Source: Aquimarina sp. (GTDB lineage: Bacteria; Bacteroidota; Bacteroidia; Flavobacteriales; Flavobacteriaceae). Taken from it: 13,670 nt of DNA. The translations under genes and the position numbers were made by a program. Positions within the stretch are counted from its first letter, which is position 1, and the number at the start of each line of letters is the position of its first letter. The notes under the pieces are model-generated. The model did no database searches and was not told where the DNA came from. It saw nothing but the letters and a program-made list of their open reading frames with translations. The stretch covers positions 9,566-23,235 of the forward strand of contig NZVW01000143.1 of the NCBI GenBank assembly GCA_002697475.1, read 5' to 3'. Below are positions 1 to 8,789 of this stretch, piece by piece.

Positions 1-2127
1 CGTACCTGAAAATAATGTAGCTTTAGAATTGTAATCAGTTTTGTAAAAGTTGATATGCCAATGACATAAATTGACCAAACCTCTATGTTCAATCATAACA
101 CCTTTAGGGTTGCCCGTAGAACCAGATGTATATATTACATAGGCTAAGTCATTTGGTTTTAGCACTATATTCAACGGTTTTGCCTCTATACTTTTATCTG
201 CAAATACTTCAACAAATTTTTCATCTACTATAATCTTACAATTGCTATCCCTTTTAATGTATATAATTCTTTCTTTGGGATAATCAGGATCAATAGGAAG
301 ATAAGCTCCTCCTGATTTTAGTATTCCAAGCATTGAAATAACTAACCATTTATTTCTATTTAATTTTACCCCTATAAGATCTCCCTGTACATTAAAATCA
401 TTTGTCAGATAATATGCCATGTTATCTGAAATTAAATCTAACTCTTTATAGGTAAGTTTTTCTTTACCATCAACAATCGCAACTGCTTCCGGTGTTTTGT
501 CTACCTGTTTTTTGAAGAGTTCTAAAAAGGTCGCCCCTTTTTGATATGAAACCTTTGTGTCATTGAAATCTACAAGCAGAACCTCCTTTTCCTTTTTAGA
601 TAAAAAAGAAATTGTCTCTAATGAAGATTCAGGAGACAAAATAATGCGATGCATTAAAACCTCCAGATGCTTGCTCATTCGTTCTACAAAATCCCCAGTA
701 TAAATTGCTGAATTATAACTAAGAAATAAATTCAAACCTTGTTCAGTTTCTTGGAAAGTAAATTCCAATCCAAACTTGGAAGATTTGCTTTCGATTAAAT
801 TAAATTCTTCAATTATTAATCCTGATATTTCTAATGAATTTTCACTTTGACCGTGATTATTCTCAAGATTTAGGACAATATCAAACAAAGTATTTCCGGA
901 TAAATCGAGGTCCTCAAGTAATTGATCAAATGGGTAACCTTGATGATTGTAGGCTTCCAGAATGTTACCTCTTAATTTTGATAGTAGTTCTAAAAAACTT
1001 TCATTAGGATTTAATACAGTACGTAACCCTAATAGGTTTACATAAAAACCTATTTGATTTGACAATTCGGGATGTTCTCTTCCTGAAACCGGAGAACCTA
1101 TAGTGATATCCTTCTGATTGCTGTATTTAAATAATAATAATTTTACGAGAGCTAAAAGTCCCATGTATAGAGTTGCTCCCTGTTTTTCGCAAAGGTTTTT
1201 GAAAGTATGTAGTTGTTCTTTGTTGTAAAAAGTATGAATTATATTCCCATCATAGTTTTTGACATTGCTTTCTAACTTAGCAAGAGGAATTTCTAGAGCA
1301 ACTGGCTTTTCATCAAATTCTTCTAACCAAAACCTTCTGCTTTCTTCTAATTGGTTACTTTTTAATTGTTTTTGCTGCCACGCAGCATAATCTTTATATT
1401 GAACCTGTAAAGGTATTAATGGGTTTTTATGCTTATTGATATAGGCATTATATAATGTAAAAATTTCATTCCTTAAAACCCTTATAGACCATCCATCGCT
1501 TATAATATGATGCATTACCAGATTAAAAACATACTCATCCTTTGAAATTTTAAGCAATTTGACTCTGAAAAGAGAGTCCAATGCAAGATCAAATTCAAAG
1601 TTAGATTCTTGATAAATATTGTTTTTTATAAGTTCATCAATATCATTTTCATTACTAAGATCCACATAATCTAAAACAAATTTATGATTCGTAGTACTCC
1701 TAACTTTCTGTCTTGGATTTCCATCACTATCAATAATAAAGTTTGTTCTTAGAACTTCGTGGCGCTCCAGAAGTGAATCGAAAGATTTTTGTAGAGAAGT
1801 CAGGCACAATTCACCTGTGATTTTATAAGTACTTGAAATATTATATACTGTACTTGCTTTATTAGTTTGATTTAATACCCATAATCTATATTGTGAAGAC
1901 GATAAAACGTAGTCATCTTGATAAGAGAGTACATCAATAGATTCATAATTAACCTTCTTTCCACTTTTTTGTGCCAATAAAAATCTTATTAAATCTTCTT
2001 TATGTGTTTTTATTTCATCTAATAATTCCTGATTCATCACACCCTTTGGAGCTGTAATGTCTAAATTATCATCTATAACATCTAATAAGATATTTAATTC
2101 TTTAAGCCTGTTAATTAATGTGTACAT
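1..2127 (-). CDS. Non-ribosomal peptide synthetase, N-terminal part (docking-C-A...), continues beyond the window
   Basis: The frame is open from the ATG at 2127 to base 1 (709 codons), so the gene continues past the window. Residues 1-53 look like a TubC-type N-terminal docking domain: a short helical stretch, then ITAPKG, then a helix ending in HKEDLIRFL. Residues about 70-530 form a condensation domain with SSSQYRLW near 77-83 and the intact catalytic motif HHIISDG at 206-212. An adenylation domain begins near 534, with LTYKEL at 558-563 and the ATP-binding core YTSGSTGNPKG at 666-676. It is cut before the substrate-pocket residues, so its amino acid cannot be predicted. The C domain would join the dipeptide carried by the upstream synthetase to this module's amino acid. 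The gene follows the 2278-7839 NRPS on the same strand after 150 bp. No Shine-Dalgarno is evident; the start is chosen because it gives the complete docking domain. Confidence 0.95.
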   Translation of the reverse strand, partial: MYTLINRLKELNILLDVIDDNLDITAPKGVMNQELLDEIKTHKEDLIRFLLAQKSGKKVNYESIDVLSYQDDYVLSSSQYRLWVLNQTNKASTVYNISSTYKITGELCLTSLQKSFDSLLERHEVLRTNFIIDSDGNPRQKVRSTTNHKFVLDYVDLSNENDIDELIKNNIYQESNFEFDLALDSLFRVKLLKISKDEYVFNLVMHHIISDGWSIRVLRNEIFTLYNAYINKHKNPLIPLQVQYKDYAAWQQKQLKSNQLEESRRFWLEEFDEKPVALEIPLAKLESNVKNYDGNIIHTFYNKEQLHTFKNLCEKQGATLYMGLLALVKLLLFKYSNQKDITIGSPVSGREHPELSNQIGFYVNLLGLRTVLNPNESFLELLSKLRGNILEAYNHQGYPFDQLLEDLDLSGNTLFDIVLNLENNHGQSENSLEISGLIIEEFNLIESKSSKFGLEFTFQETEQGLNLFLSYNSAIYTGDFVERMSKHLEVLMHRIILSPESSLETISFLSKKEKEVLLVDFNDTKVSYQKGATFLELFKKQVDKTPEAVAIVDGKEKLTYKELDLISDNMAYYLTNDFNVQGDLIGVKLNRNKWLVISMLGILKSGGAYLPIDPDYPKERIIYIKRDSNCKIIVDEKFVEVFADKSIEAKPLNIVLKPNDLAYVIYTSGSTGNPKGVMIEHRGLVNLCHWHINFYKTDYNSKATLFSGT

Positions 2128-2200
2128 GATGTTGCGGATATATAAATTCTGTCCTTATCCACAATATAAATCACTCTCCACCTTATAAAGTAGTTGTGAT

Positions 2201-2215
2201 TTATCCTAGGGATAA
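2201..2215. other. Small stem-loop between the two NRPS genes
   Basis: The 150-bp gap 2128-2277 holds one compact dyad: TTATCC (2201-2206), a three-base loop TAG, and GGATAA (2210-2215). It has no following T-run in the direction of transcription, so it does not look like an intrinsic terminator. It could be a processing site or chance in AT-rich DNA. No TAnnTTTG promoter match on the minus strand was found in the gap, which fits co-transcription of the two NRPS genes. Confidence 0.3.
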
Positions 2216-2277
2216 TGAATTGTTTAAAAAGTTATAAAGCTATCTTTGAATTAATTGAAAGGAATAACAGCCTAAGT

Positions 2278-5200
2278 TTAAATTGAAAATTTTTCAACTT
2301 CTACATATTCAGCATTAGGGTTTTCAAGCTGTTTTTCTTGGTCTAAAATACTTTGAATTATCGCTGATTGCTCTCTGAGAATATTGTTATAAAATAAAGT
2401 GCTTGCGGTTACTTTTATGTTAAAGGTCTTGTAGATCCTGTTCATTAATTTTGTTATTTTCAAACTATGCCCTCCTAGTTCAAAAAAGTTATCTGTGGCT
2501 CCGGCCTTTTCAATTTCAAGAACTTCCTGCCATATAACAGCTAATTTTTTCTCAAATTCATTTTCAGGTGCTACATATTTATTTTTATATATTTTTCCTG
2601 ATTCTATATCTGGTAATTTATTTTGATCAATCTTTCCATTAGGTGTTAAAGGAATAGACTCCATGGCAAAGTAGTGATCAGGGATCATATAATACGGCAG
2701 CTTATCTTGAAGGTATTTTTGTAATTTTTCAATTTTAACAGATTCCTTTTCTAAAAAATAGGCTATTAAAATATCTTGGTTATTATTTGTTTTTTTGGTA
2801 ACAACCACCTGTGCTATATCTTCAGAAAACTGTAAAATTGAATTCTCAATTTCTCCTAATTCAATTCGATACCCTCTAAGCTTAACTTGATTATCATTTC
2901 GCCCGTAAAATTCTATATTTCCATCAGGTAGCCACTTTGCGATGTCCCCAGTATCATACATGAACTCTTCATTAGAAAAAGGGTTTTTAACAAACCGCTC
3001 TGAAGTCAATTCCGGACGGTTAAGATATCCCTTTGCCACTCCATCACCAGATAAAAACAACTTGCCAATTACTCCTGGCGGCAATAATTCTCCATTGTCA
3101 CCTAAAATATAAGCTTTAGAGTTAGCTATAGGTTTTCCTATAGGAATTGTGGAATAAATTTTATTTTTTGACAATTTGTAACAAGTACTGTATGTGGTAT
3201 CCTCTGACGGACCATAAAGATTTCTGATCTCAACTTCGAGCATAAGAAGTTTTCTGGCAATATCAGTTGGAAATGGCTCTCCGGCCAGGTTTATGGCTCG
3301 TACATTGTTCAAGTCATATTCATTTTCAATAATATTTCTCATACTTGAAGGAACTGTGTTAATAAGCACCTTATCATCTTGTTTTAAATATTCTCCTATT
3401 TCTAAAGCACTATCCAGCAGTCTTATTTTCTTTCCGGATGAAAGCGTATAGAAGAATTCAAAAACTGATAAATCAAAACAATGAGAAGTTGAAGCATATA
3501 CTATATCAAAATCAATGTTTGCAAATTCATCTTTTGCCCAATTGATAAAAGAGACGGCATTTTTGTGTGTCAACATTACTCCTTTTGGATTACCTGTAGT
3601 TCCCGAAGTATAGATTATATAGGCGAGATCATCAGCAGTAAAATTAAATTTCGGATTTGCTTTAGAATAGCTCTTTTTATCTCCACCAAACAAACTCAAA
3701 AACTCTTGATCTATTACCACTACACATTTGCTATCGTTCTCGATATAATTGATACGCTCTTTCGGGTAATTTACATCAATAGGCACATAAGTTGCACCTA
3801 TCTTTAGCACTGCAAGTAGAGAAATTATCAACTGTTCATTTCTCTCTAGCTTGACACCTACAAAGTCACCTTCAATTATTTCCTTTTCCTTTGTTAGATA
3901 ATCTGCTAATTGATTAGCACATTCATTAAGCTCTTTATATGTTAGTACATTTTCTTTAAATATTATTGCAATATTATTTGGTGTTTTTAACACTTGGTTT
4001 TCAAATAAAGAAGCAATTGTTTCTTCTTGATCGTAAGGAACATCTGTATTATTAAACTCTTGTAAGACAAGTCTTTTCTCTCTTTCGGTTATAATTTCTA
4101 TATCTGCTAACTTAATTTCGGGTTGAGCAAATGCTGTATCTAGAACTTTCTGGAGATGAATAAAAATCGTTTTAACAAATAATTCATCATAAATATCAGT
4201 ATTGAATGAGATATTAAGAAATAGGTCTTCATCCTCAACAAAGGATAAAGACAAATCAAATTGCGAAGAATCAGTATCTAAATCATATTTATTGATAGCA
4301 AAATCAGAAATCGTATTTCTATGATCAAAAGCTGAAAGTTGTTTCTGATTATTCAATACAACCATTATATCAAACAAGGGAGATCTTGAAGTGTCTCTAA
4401 CCAAATTTAATTCTTCTACCAAAAGATCAAATGGATAATCCTGGTGCGAGTAAGCTCCAATTAAATTCTGTTTCTCCTTTTCTAAAGCACTTATAAAAGT
4501 TTCTTCCTTTTCATATTGGGTTCTAATGGCTAAAGTATTTAAATACAAGCCAACTTGAGATTCCAAATCTGGATGTTCTCTACCGGCCAATGGTGTACCC
4601 ACAATGATATCATTCTGATTACTATATCTACAAATCAGTATTTTAACTACGGACATTAAAGTCATAAATAATGTGACCTCATGCTTTTGTGAAAAATGCT
4701 TCAGGTTATTTAAAGTATCTCTTGAGAATTTATGTGTTATAACACTTCCTTTATAGGTTTTAATTAAAGGACGTTTTTTAGTAGAAGGTAATTCTATCAC
4801 AGGAATCTCCCCTTTAAAAACATCTAACCAATACTGTTTTGATTTGCTTTCTATACTTTGTCTCTTATTTTCTGATAACCAGACTGTATAATCCTTAAAT
4901 TGTAAAGTTAGTTCTGGCAGAGATAAAACGCCACTTGATTGTAGTTGAGCATATGCCTCGATAATTTCAGAAGTTAGGATTTCTAAAGACCAACCATCGC
5001 TTATGATATGATGTATCGATAAGAAAAACACAAAATTAGTATCAGTTTTCTTTAGTAAGGATGACCTAAACAATGGGTACACTGAGAGATTGAACCCTTT
5101 ATCCTCTTTTTCTTTTATGTACTTTCTTATCGATAAATCTGGAGATTTCGCTTTTGAAAAATCTTTAACCAATAAGTTCAGGTTTCTTTCTGATCCTTCT

Positions 5201-7839
5201 GCAACACCATGTTCTAAAATACCTTCATCATTATTTTTGAAATATGACCAAAGAACCTCATGTCTGTTCATTACATAATTGAAAGCTCTCGTGAAGTTTT
5301 CTATATCTATTTCACCTTCTAAAGCAACTGCTCCTGAAATATGATATGCCTGGTTATCATCTTCAAACTGGCTTAAAAACCATATTCTTTGTTGAGATGG
5401 TGTTGTAGGATAAAAATCTTGCTTAGCAGCTTTATTAATTGACAAAAACTGCCTTTCTTCATGATTACTTGATAGTTTTTCAATTGTAGGATTATTATAG
5501 AAAAATGAGTAAGAAACGGATTTACCCATTCCTTTATATACTCTATTGATAAGCTGAGCTATCATCAAACTATGTCCTCCTAGTTCAAAGAAATTATCTT
5601 TTATTCCTATATTCTTTACTCCTATTATTTCTTCCCAAAGGATAACTAACTTTTCTTCGGTTTCATTTCTAGGAGCTACATAGTCATTTCTAATTACCTC
5701 TACAGAATCTACTTCTGGTAATAATTTTTTATTGACTTTACCATTAGCAGTAAGAGGTACAGATTCAATTACTATGAAATGACCTGGTATCATGTATGAA
5801 GGAAGTTGATCTTGTAAAAAAGACCTTAATTCAGATTTGTTGATTACACTGTCTTCTACATAATATCCTACAAGAACATCAACGTTTTTAACATTTTTTA
5901 CACTTACTACTGCCTGTTGAATATTTTCTGAAAATCTTGAAATAGCAGCTTCAATCTCTCCTAACTCTATTCGATATCCTCTTAATTTAACCTGATGATC
6001 CTTCCTTCCTAAAAACTCAATATTACCGTCAGGCATCCATTTTGCCATATCTCCTGTATCATACATGAATTGGTCTTTCTGAAATGGGTCTTCAGAAAAC
6101 TTTTCTGCCGTTAATTCAGGACGATTAAGATATCCCTTTGCCACTCCATCACCGGCCACATATAATTTTCCTACAGCTCCATATGGAAGTAATTGTTTGT
6201 GTTCATCTAATATATAAGCCTTAGTACCTGTTATAGGTTTTCCGATAGGAATCGAAGTCCTGTAATCTTTCTCCTTTAACAGTTTATACTGAGTACTATA
6301 TGTAGTATCTTCTGAAGGACCATAAAGATTTCTTACTTCCATATCATACATCAGAAGTTTCTGAGCTATATCAATAGGAAAAGGCTCTCCTGCTAAATTA
6401 ATAGCACTTACATTAGTCAAATCATAGCCGCTTTCCAGAATATTTCTAATACTGGATGGAACTGTATTTAATAATATATTATTATGGTCTTTAAGATGCT
6501 TACCAATATCCAAAGAGTTATCCAATAGTTTGATCCTTTTGCCAATCGATAATGTGTAGAAAAATTCATATACAGACAAATCAAAACAATGAGATGTTGC
6601 AGCATAAACAACTTCAAAACTGGTATTCTTAAATTCACCCTTAGACCAATTAATTAATGCTACAGCATTTTGATGTGTAATCATTACACCCTTGGGATTG
6701 CCTGTGGTACCAGAAGTGTATATGATATAAGCAAGATCTTCTGAGCAACTTAAAAGAGGTCCGTTTTCTTTACTATATTGATTATGTAGTTCTAGAAATA
6801 TTGCTAATTCTTGTTCATCTATCACAAACTTGCAATTACTATCACTCTCAATATAACTAATACGCTCCTCTGGATAATTAATATCTATAGGAACATAAGT
6901 TGCTCCGGTTTTTAGAACAGCCAATAACGAAATTAAAAGACATTCACTTCTTTGAAGTTTTACCCCGACAAAATCCCCTTTTCCTATACTTTTTTCCTTT
7001 TGGAGATAATCTGCAAGCGAGTTAGATTTTTCGTTAAGTTCTTTATATGTTAAGTACCTCTCTTTAAACTCAAGCGCTATGAGATCAGGAGTTTTTAATA
7101 CTTGATCCTCAAAGAGAGAAATTATGGTATGATTATCCAGAGCTTCATCATTGTTTATAACATCCTGCTGAGATAAAAAAGCCTTTTTTTCTTCATCGAA
7201 TAAAATAGGAATTTCTGAGGTATGACACTCTAGATTAACTTCTAATTGTTGTATCCAGAAAATAAATTTTTGTAAGAAGTTTTCTGCTAGCTCATTAGTC
7301 ACAAAATCCTTAGCAAATGAGACAGAAAATTCCAGATCTTTATTATGTTTCTTAACAATTATTAGAGAAAATGAAGAACTACTTTCAATGTTCTTATTAA
7401 ATACAAATTCAAAAGGCGTGTACATTTCAAAAGTTTCCTCTTGAAGCACGGAGTTATCATAATCCTGATGTTGATAAACTTCCTGTACTTCATGTTTAAC
7501 CTCTTGAAGAATTTTTTTCAAAATTCCATTTTCAATATCATTAAAAGAAAACAAAAGAGGAGTTTCATCTTCAGAGGTTATTCCTTTAGCATAAATCAAA
7601 TCACATTCTTCAAAATAACGCTGTAGTAAAACATTAAAAACAGCTATTAAAAGGGTGAACTCGGCTAAATAATTTCCTGAGGTAAGCTTATAAAAGTAAT
7701 TTAAACTTTGCTCTTCTACTAAGAAACTTTTTGTACATATATTATTTTGCCCACTACAAGAATATGAATCCTTTGAAGTATTATATTTAAGTTTTTGGCG
7801 CCAGTAATTCGTCGCTATCTTTTTTTGAATTGAGCTCAT
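2278..7839 (-). CDS. Two-module non-ribosomal peptide synthetase (half-C, A, T, C, A, T), predicted to load Ala and Ala
   Basis: This 1853-residue cytosolic assembly-line enzyme activates two amino acids and joins them. Residues 1-225 resemble only the C-terminal half of a condensation domain: a QHQDY motif at 123-127 remains, but HHxxxDG is absent. A1 spans about 238-705 (YTSGTTGNPKG at 374-384, YGPSEDTTY at 506-514). T1 has the phosphopantetheine serine S757 in GGHS. The C domain spans about 808-1255 with HHIISDG at 943-949. A2 spans about 1272-1742. T2 has S1792. Pocket residues read by eye are D420, L421, Y424, N458, N481, A483, L505, T513, Y514, K701 in A1, and D1456, L1457, F1460, N1494, N1517, A1519, L1541, T1549, Y1550, K1736 in A2. 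These codes match ones I recall for alanine. No epimerase or thioesterase is present. The tail after T2 (about 1838-1853, ending EYVEVEKFSI) is a plausible partner for the docking domain of the next NRPS. Confidence 0.97.
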   Translation of the reverse strand: MSSIQKKIATNYWRQKLKYNTSKDSYSCSGQNNICTKSFLVEEQSLNYFYKLTSGNYLAEFTLLIAVFNVLLQRYFEECDLIYAKGITSEDETPLLFSFNDIENGILKKILQEVKHEVQEVYQHQDYDNSVLQEETFEMYTPFEFVFNKNIESSSSFSLIIVKKHNKDLEFSVSFAKDFVTNELAENFLQKFIFWIQQLEVNLECHTSEIPILFDEEKKAFLSQQDVINNDEALDNHTIISLFEDQVLKTPDLIALEFKERYLTYKELNEKSNSLADYLQKEKSIGKGDFVGVKLQRSECLLISLLAVLKTGATYVPIDINYPEERISYIESDSNCKFVIDEQELAIFLELHNQYSKENGPLLSCSEDLAYIIYTSGTTGNPKGVMITHQNAVALINWSKGEFKNTSFEVVYAATSHCFDLSVYEFFYTLSIGKRIKLLDNSLDIGKHLKDHNNILLNTVPSSIRNILESGYDLTNVSAINLAGEPFPIDIAQKLLMYDMEVRNLYGPSEDTTYSTQYKLLKEKDYRTSIPIGKPITGTKAYILDEHKQLLPYGAVGKLYVAGDGVAKGYLNRPELTAEKFSEDPFQKDQFMYDTGDMAKWMPDGNIEFLGRKDHQVKLRGYRIELGEIEAAISRFSENIQQAVVSVKNVKNVDVLVGYYVEDSVINKSELRSFLQDQLPSYMIPGHFIVIESVPLTANGKVNKKLLPEVDSVEVIRNDYVAPRNETEEKLVILWEEIIGVKNIGIKDNFFELGGHSLMIAQLINRVYKGMGKSVSYSFFYNNPTIEKLSSNHEERQFLSINKAAKQDFYPTTPSQQRIWFLSQFEDDNQAYHISGAVALEGEIDIENFTRAFNYVMNRHEVLWSYFKNNDEGILEHGVAEGSERNLNLLVKDFSKAKSPDLSIRKYIKEKEDKGFNLSVYPLFRSSLLKKTDTNFVFFLSIHHIISDGWSLEILTSEIIEAYAQLQSSGVLSLPELTLQFKDYTVWLSENKRQSIESKSKQYWLDVFKGEIPVIELPSTKKRPLIKTYKGSVITHKFSRDTLNNLKHFSQKHEVTLFMTLMSVVKILICRYSNQNDIIVGTPLAGREHPDLESQVGLYLNTLAIRTQYEKEETFISALEKEKQNLIGAYSHQDYPFDLLVEELNLVRDTSRSPLFDIMVVLNNQKQLSAFDHRNTISDFAINKYDLDTDSSQFDLSLSFVEDEDLFLNISFNTDIYDELFVKTIFIHLQKVLDTAFAQPEIKLADIEIITEREKRLVLQEFNNTDVPYDQEETIASLFENQVLKTPNNIAIIFKENVLTYKELNECANQLADYLTKEKEIIEGDFVGVKLERNEQLIISLLAVLKIGATYVPIDVNYPKERINYIENDSKCVVVIDQEFLSLFGGDKKSYSKANPKFNFTADDLAYIIYTSGTTGNPKGVMLTHKNAVSFINWAKDEFANIDFDIVYASTSHCFDLSVFEFFYTLSSGKKIRLLDSALEIGEYLKQDDKVLINTVPSSMRNIIENEYDLNNVRAINLAGEPFPTDIARKLLMLEVEIRNLYGPSEDTTYSTCYKLSKNKIYSTIPIGKPIANSKAYILGDNGELLPPGVIGKLFLSGDGVAKGYLNRPELTSERFVKNPFSNEEFMYDTGDIAKWLPDGNIEFYGRNDNQVKLRGYRIELGEIENSILQFSEDIAQVVVTKKTNNNQDILIAYFLEKESVKIEKLQKYLQDKLPYYMIPDHYFAMESIPLTPNGKIDQNKLPDIESGKIYKNKYVAPENEFEKKLAVIWQEVLEIEKAGATDNFFELGGHSLKITKLMNRIYKTFNIKVTASTLFYNNILREQSAIIQSILDQEKQLENPNAEYVEVEKFSI
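3020..3048. repeat. 29-bp direct repeat, copy in A2
   Basis: This 29-bp stretch is identical to 6125-6153. It encodes the GVAKGYLN region of the second adenylation domain. It is the longest exact match noticed by eye between the two A-domain coding regions, and it reflects module duplication or gene conversion rather than a mobile element. Confidence 0.85.
6125..6153. repeat. 29-bp direct repeat, copy in A1
   Basis: This is the partner of 3020-3048, in the matching part of the first adenylation domain. Conservation at DNA level, including synonymous positions, suggests fairly recent exchange between the modules. Confidence 0.85.
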
Positions 7840-7950
7840 TGTATAATAAGAATTACGTGATTTTATTATGTTGATTAGTACTCGACTGGATTTTATATCA
7901 AAATCTAACCTAGCTTAGACAAATTTTAGAGTTTTTAAGTACAATCTTTA

Positions 7951-8478
7951 CTATATGGCCAGTGGCATTGTAGATAGATAATCAGAAGGCAATGTGGCTG
8001 TTATACTTTGGTTAATAGAATTCAACCTTACTATAATCTTATTTTCATTATTAATATTAATAATTTCGCATTCCAAACCTCTTAGTGGCCCTTTCTCAAT
8101 CATTCTCATATCACCTACATATGGACTTAAATTATGCCTTTGAACATTTAAGATATCATCAGAATTTACTAAAAATTTTATCTGTTCTATTTCCTCATCT
8201 CTTACCAAAGAATATTTCCCTGCACAAGTAATAAATGAACAAGCACCCTGAACCGACATAGCATCGTATAAATCTTTGGCATTATTAATACGAACAAATA
8301 TATAGGAAGAAAATAAAGGAATAGATACTATTTTTTTTCTGTCACTCCACTTTCTGATGGTTTTTATCATAGGAACAAAAGATTCTAATCCGTTATCTAT
8401 CAAAAACCTATCTACTTTACCCTCTTGCCTTGACTTAACATAAAGTACATACCATCCTGCTTTAAAAGATTTTTTCAT
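7951..8478 (-). CDS. Specialised NusG paralogue (UpxY/LoaP/RfaH-type transcription antiterminator)
   Basis: This 175-residue protein has the NusG layout. An N-terminal NGN domain begins GWYVLYVKSRQEGKV (8-22) and contains IPLFSSYIFVRI (53-64), the counterpart of NusG's PLFPGYVFV. A C-terminal KOW domain has VGDMRMIEKGPLRGLECEI (121-139). Housekeeping NusG normally sits beside ribosomal-protein genes. This copy is instead the first gene of an NRPS operon, 111 bp upstream of the 5.5-kb NRPS gene. Paralogues in this position (UpxY for Bacteroides capsules, LoaP for Bacillus polyketide operons, TaA in a myxobacterial cluster) ride with RNA polymerase and suppress termination along a long operon. 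The same role is inferred here, acting in the cytoplasm on its own transcript. The start at 8478 leaves only a few residues before the NGN fold. The family assignment is firm; the exact subfamily is not. Confidence 0.9.
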   Translation of the reverse strand: MKKSFKAGWYVLYVKSRQEGKVDRFLIDNGLESFVPMIKTIRKWSDRKKIVSIPLFSSYIFVRINNAKDLYDAMSVQGACSFITCAGKYSLVRDEEIEQIKFLVNSDDILNVQRHNLSPYVGDMRMIEKGPLRGLECEIININNENKIIVRLNSINQSITATLPSDYLSTMPLAI

Positions 8479-8566
8479 AAGTATATATAATATTTATTTA
8501 TGGAGTAGATAGAGCTTCGCTTCCCTGAGTCACATCAAGTTATCTCTAAAAATGTTATGTTTAAAA

Positions 8567-8613
8567 GATGATCATCGAGAGAGGTTAAAAATGAAGTCTT
8601 TTATAAAACTTCA
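8567..8613 (-). promoter_or_regulatory. Dyads in the 5' leader of the NusG/NRPS operon
   Basis: Two symmetrical elements lie between the predicted promoter and the NusG start. One is the perfect palindrome GATGATCATC (8567-8576). The other is a stem TGAAGT/ACTTCA (8592-8597 with 8608-8613) whose inner part is T-rich opposite A-rich. NusG paralogues of the LoaP and RfaH types are recruited through hairpins or ops-like signals in the leader, so these are the natural candidates. The assignment rests on position only, and short AT-rich stems can arise by chance. Confidence 0.35.
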
Positions 8614-8661
8614 ATGCTCTATTATAGAAAGATCAACCAAATAGCTTTCAACTATTGATTA

Positions 8662-8693
8662 CAAACTTAATGGAAAGATAAGCGTATATACAA
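8662..8693 (-). promoter_or_regulatory. Predicted Bacteroidota-type promoter of the NusG/NRPS operon
   Basis: Read on the minus strand, TTG (8693-8691) is followed after 21 bases by TAAGTTTG (8669-8662). This matches the TTG / TAnnTTTG promoter pattern of Flavobacterium and Bacteroides with allowed spacing. It is the only exact TAnnTTTG match found on this strand between the two divergent genes. It predicts a transcript start near 8655 and a leader of about 175 nt. A copy of the repeated motif ends 11 bp upstream of the TTG, a position typical of an activator site. Confidence 0.6.
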
Positions 8694-8704
8694 CCTTTAT
8701 TGTT

Positions 8705-8739
8705 CTGTTTTCAGGAATAAAGACCAGTGATTCCCTGAA
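8705..8739 (-). promoter_or_regulatory. Repeated motif ATTCCTGAAAACAG with inverted half-site, upstream of the NRPS promoter
   Basis: The minus strand at 8718-8705 reads ATTCCTGAAAACAG, identical to 8889-8902. An inverted relative, ATTCCCTGAA, follows on the plus strand at 8730-8739, so 8710-8739 forms a 9-bp inverted repeat with one extra C and an 11-base spacer. Because it lies just upstream of the predicted -33 element it should not be in the transcript, so an operator is likelier than an RNA hairpin. The AraC-type regulator at 9222 is the obvious candidate binder (inference). Confidence 0.6.
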
Positions 8740-8789
8740 TTTTCACCAATAGAAAACAAGTCCAATAACAGTAAAATTACCTCAGAATA

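Noticed and set aside
2128..2277. A frameshift splitting one larger NRPS gene into two
   Set aside because: The upstream protein ends after a complete T domain plus tail, and the downstream one starts with a docking domain at an ATG. This is a natural protein boundary, not a broken gene.
3565..3807. An 80-codon plus-strand open frame opposite the NRPS A2 region
   Set aside because: It lies wholly antisense to a well-supported adenylation domain, has no recognisable domain and no start context. It is a shadow of the real gene.
8552..8644. A 30-codon plus-strand ORF in the divergent intergenic region
   Set aside because: It has no promoter, no recognisable leader or membrane segment, and it overlaps the predicted NRPS leader on the opposite strand. 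Length alone is compatible with chance.
8710..8739. The inverted repeat TTCAGGAAT...ATTCCCTGAA as an intrinsic terminator
   Set aside because: It is not followed by a T-run on either strand and it lies upstream of the predicted NRPS promoter. It is better explained as paired copies of the operator-like motif.
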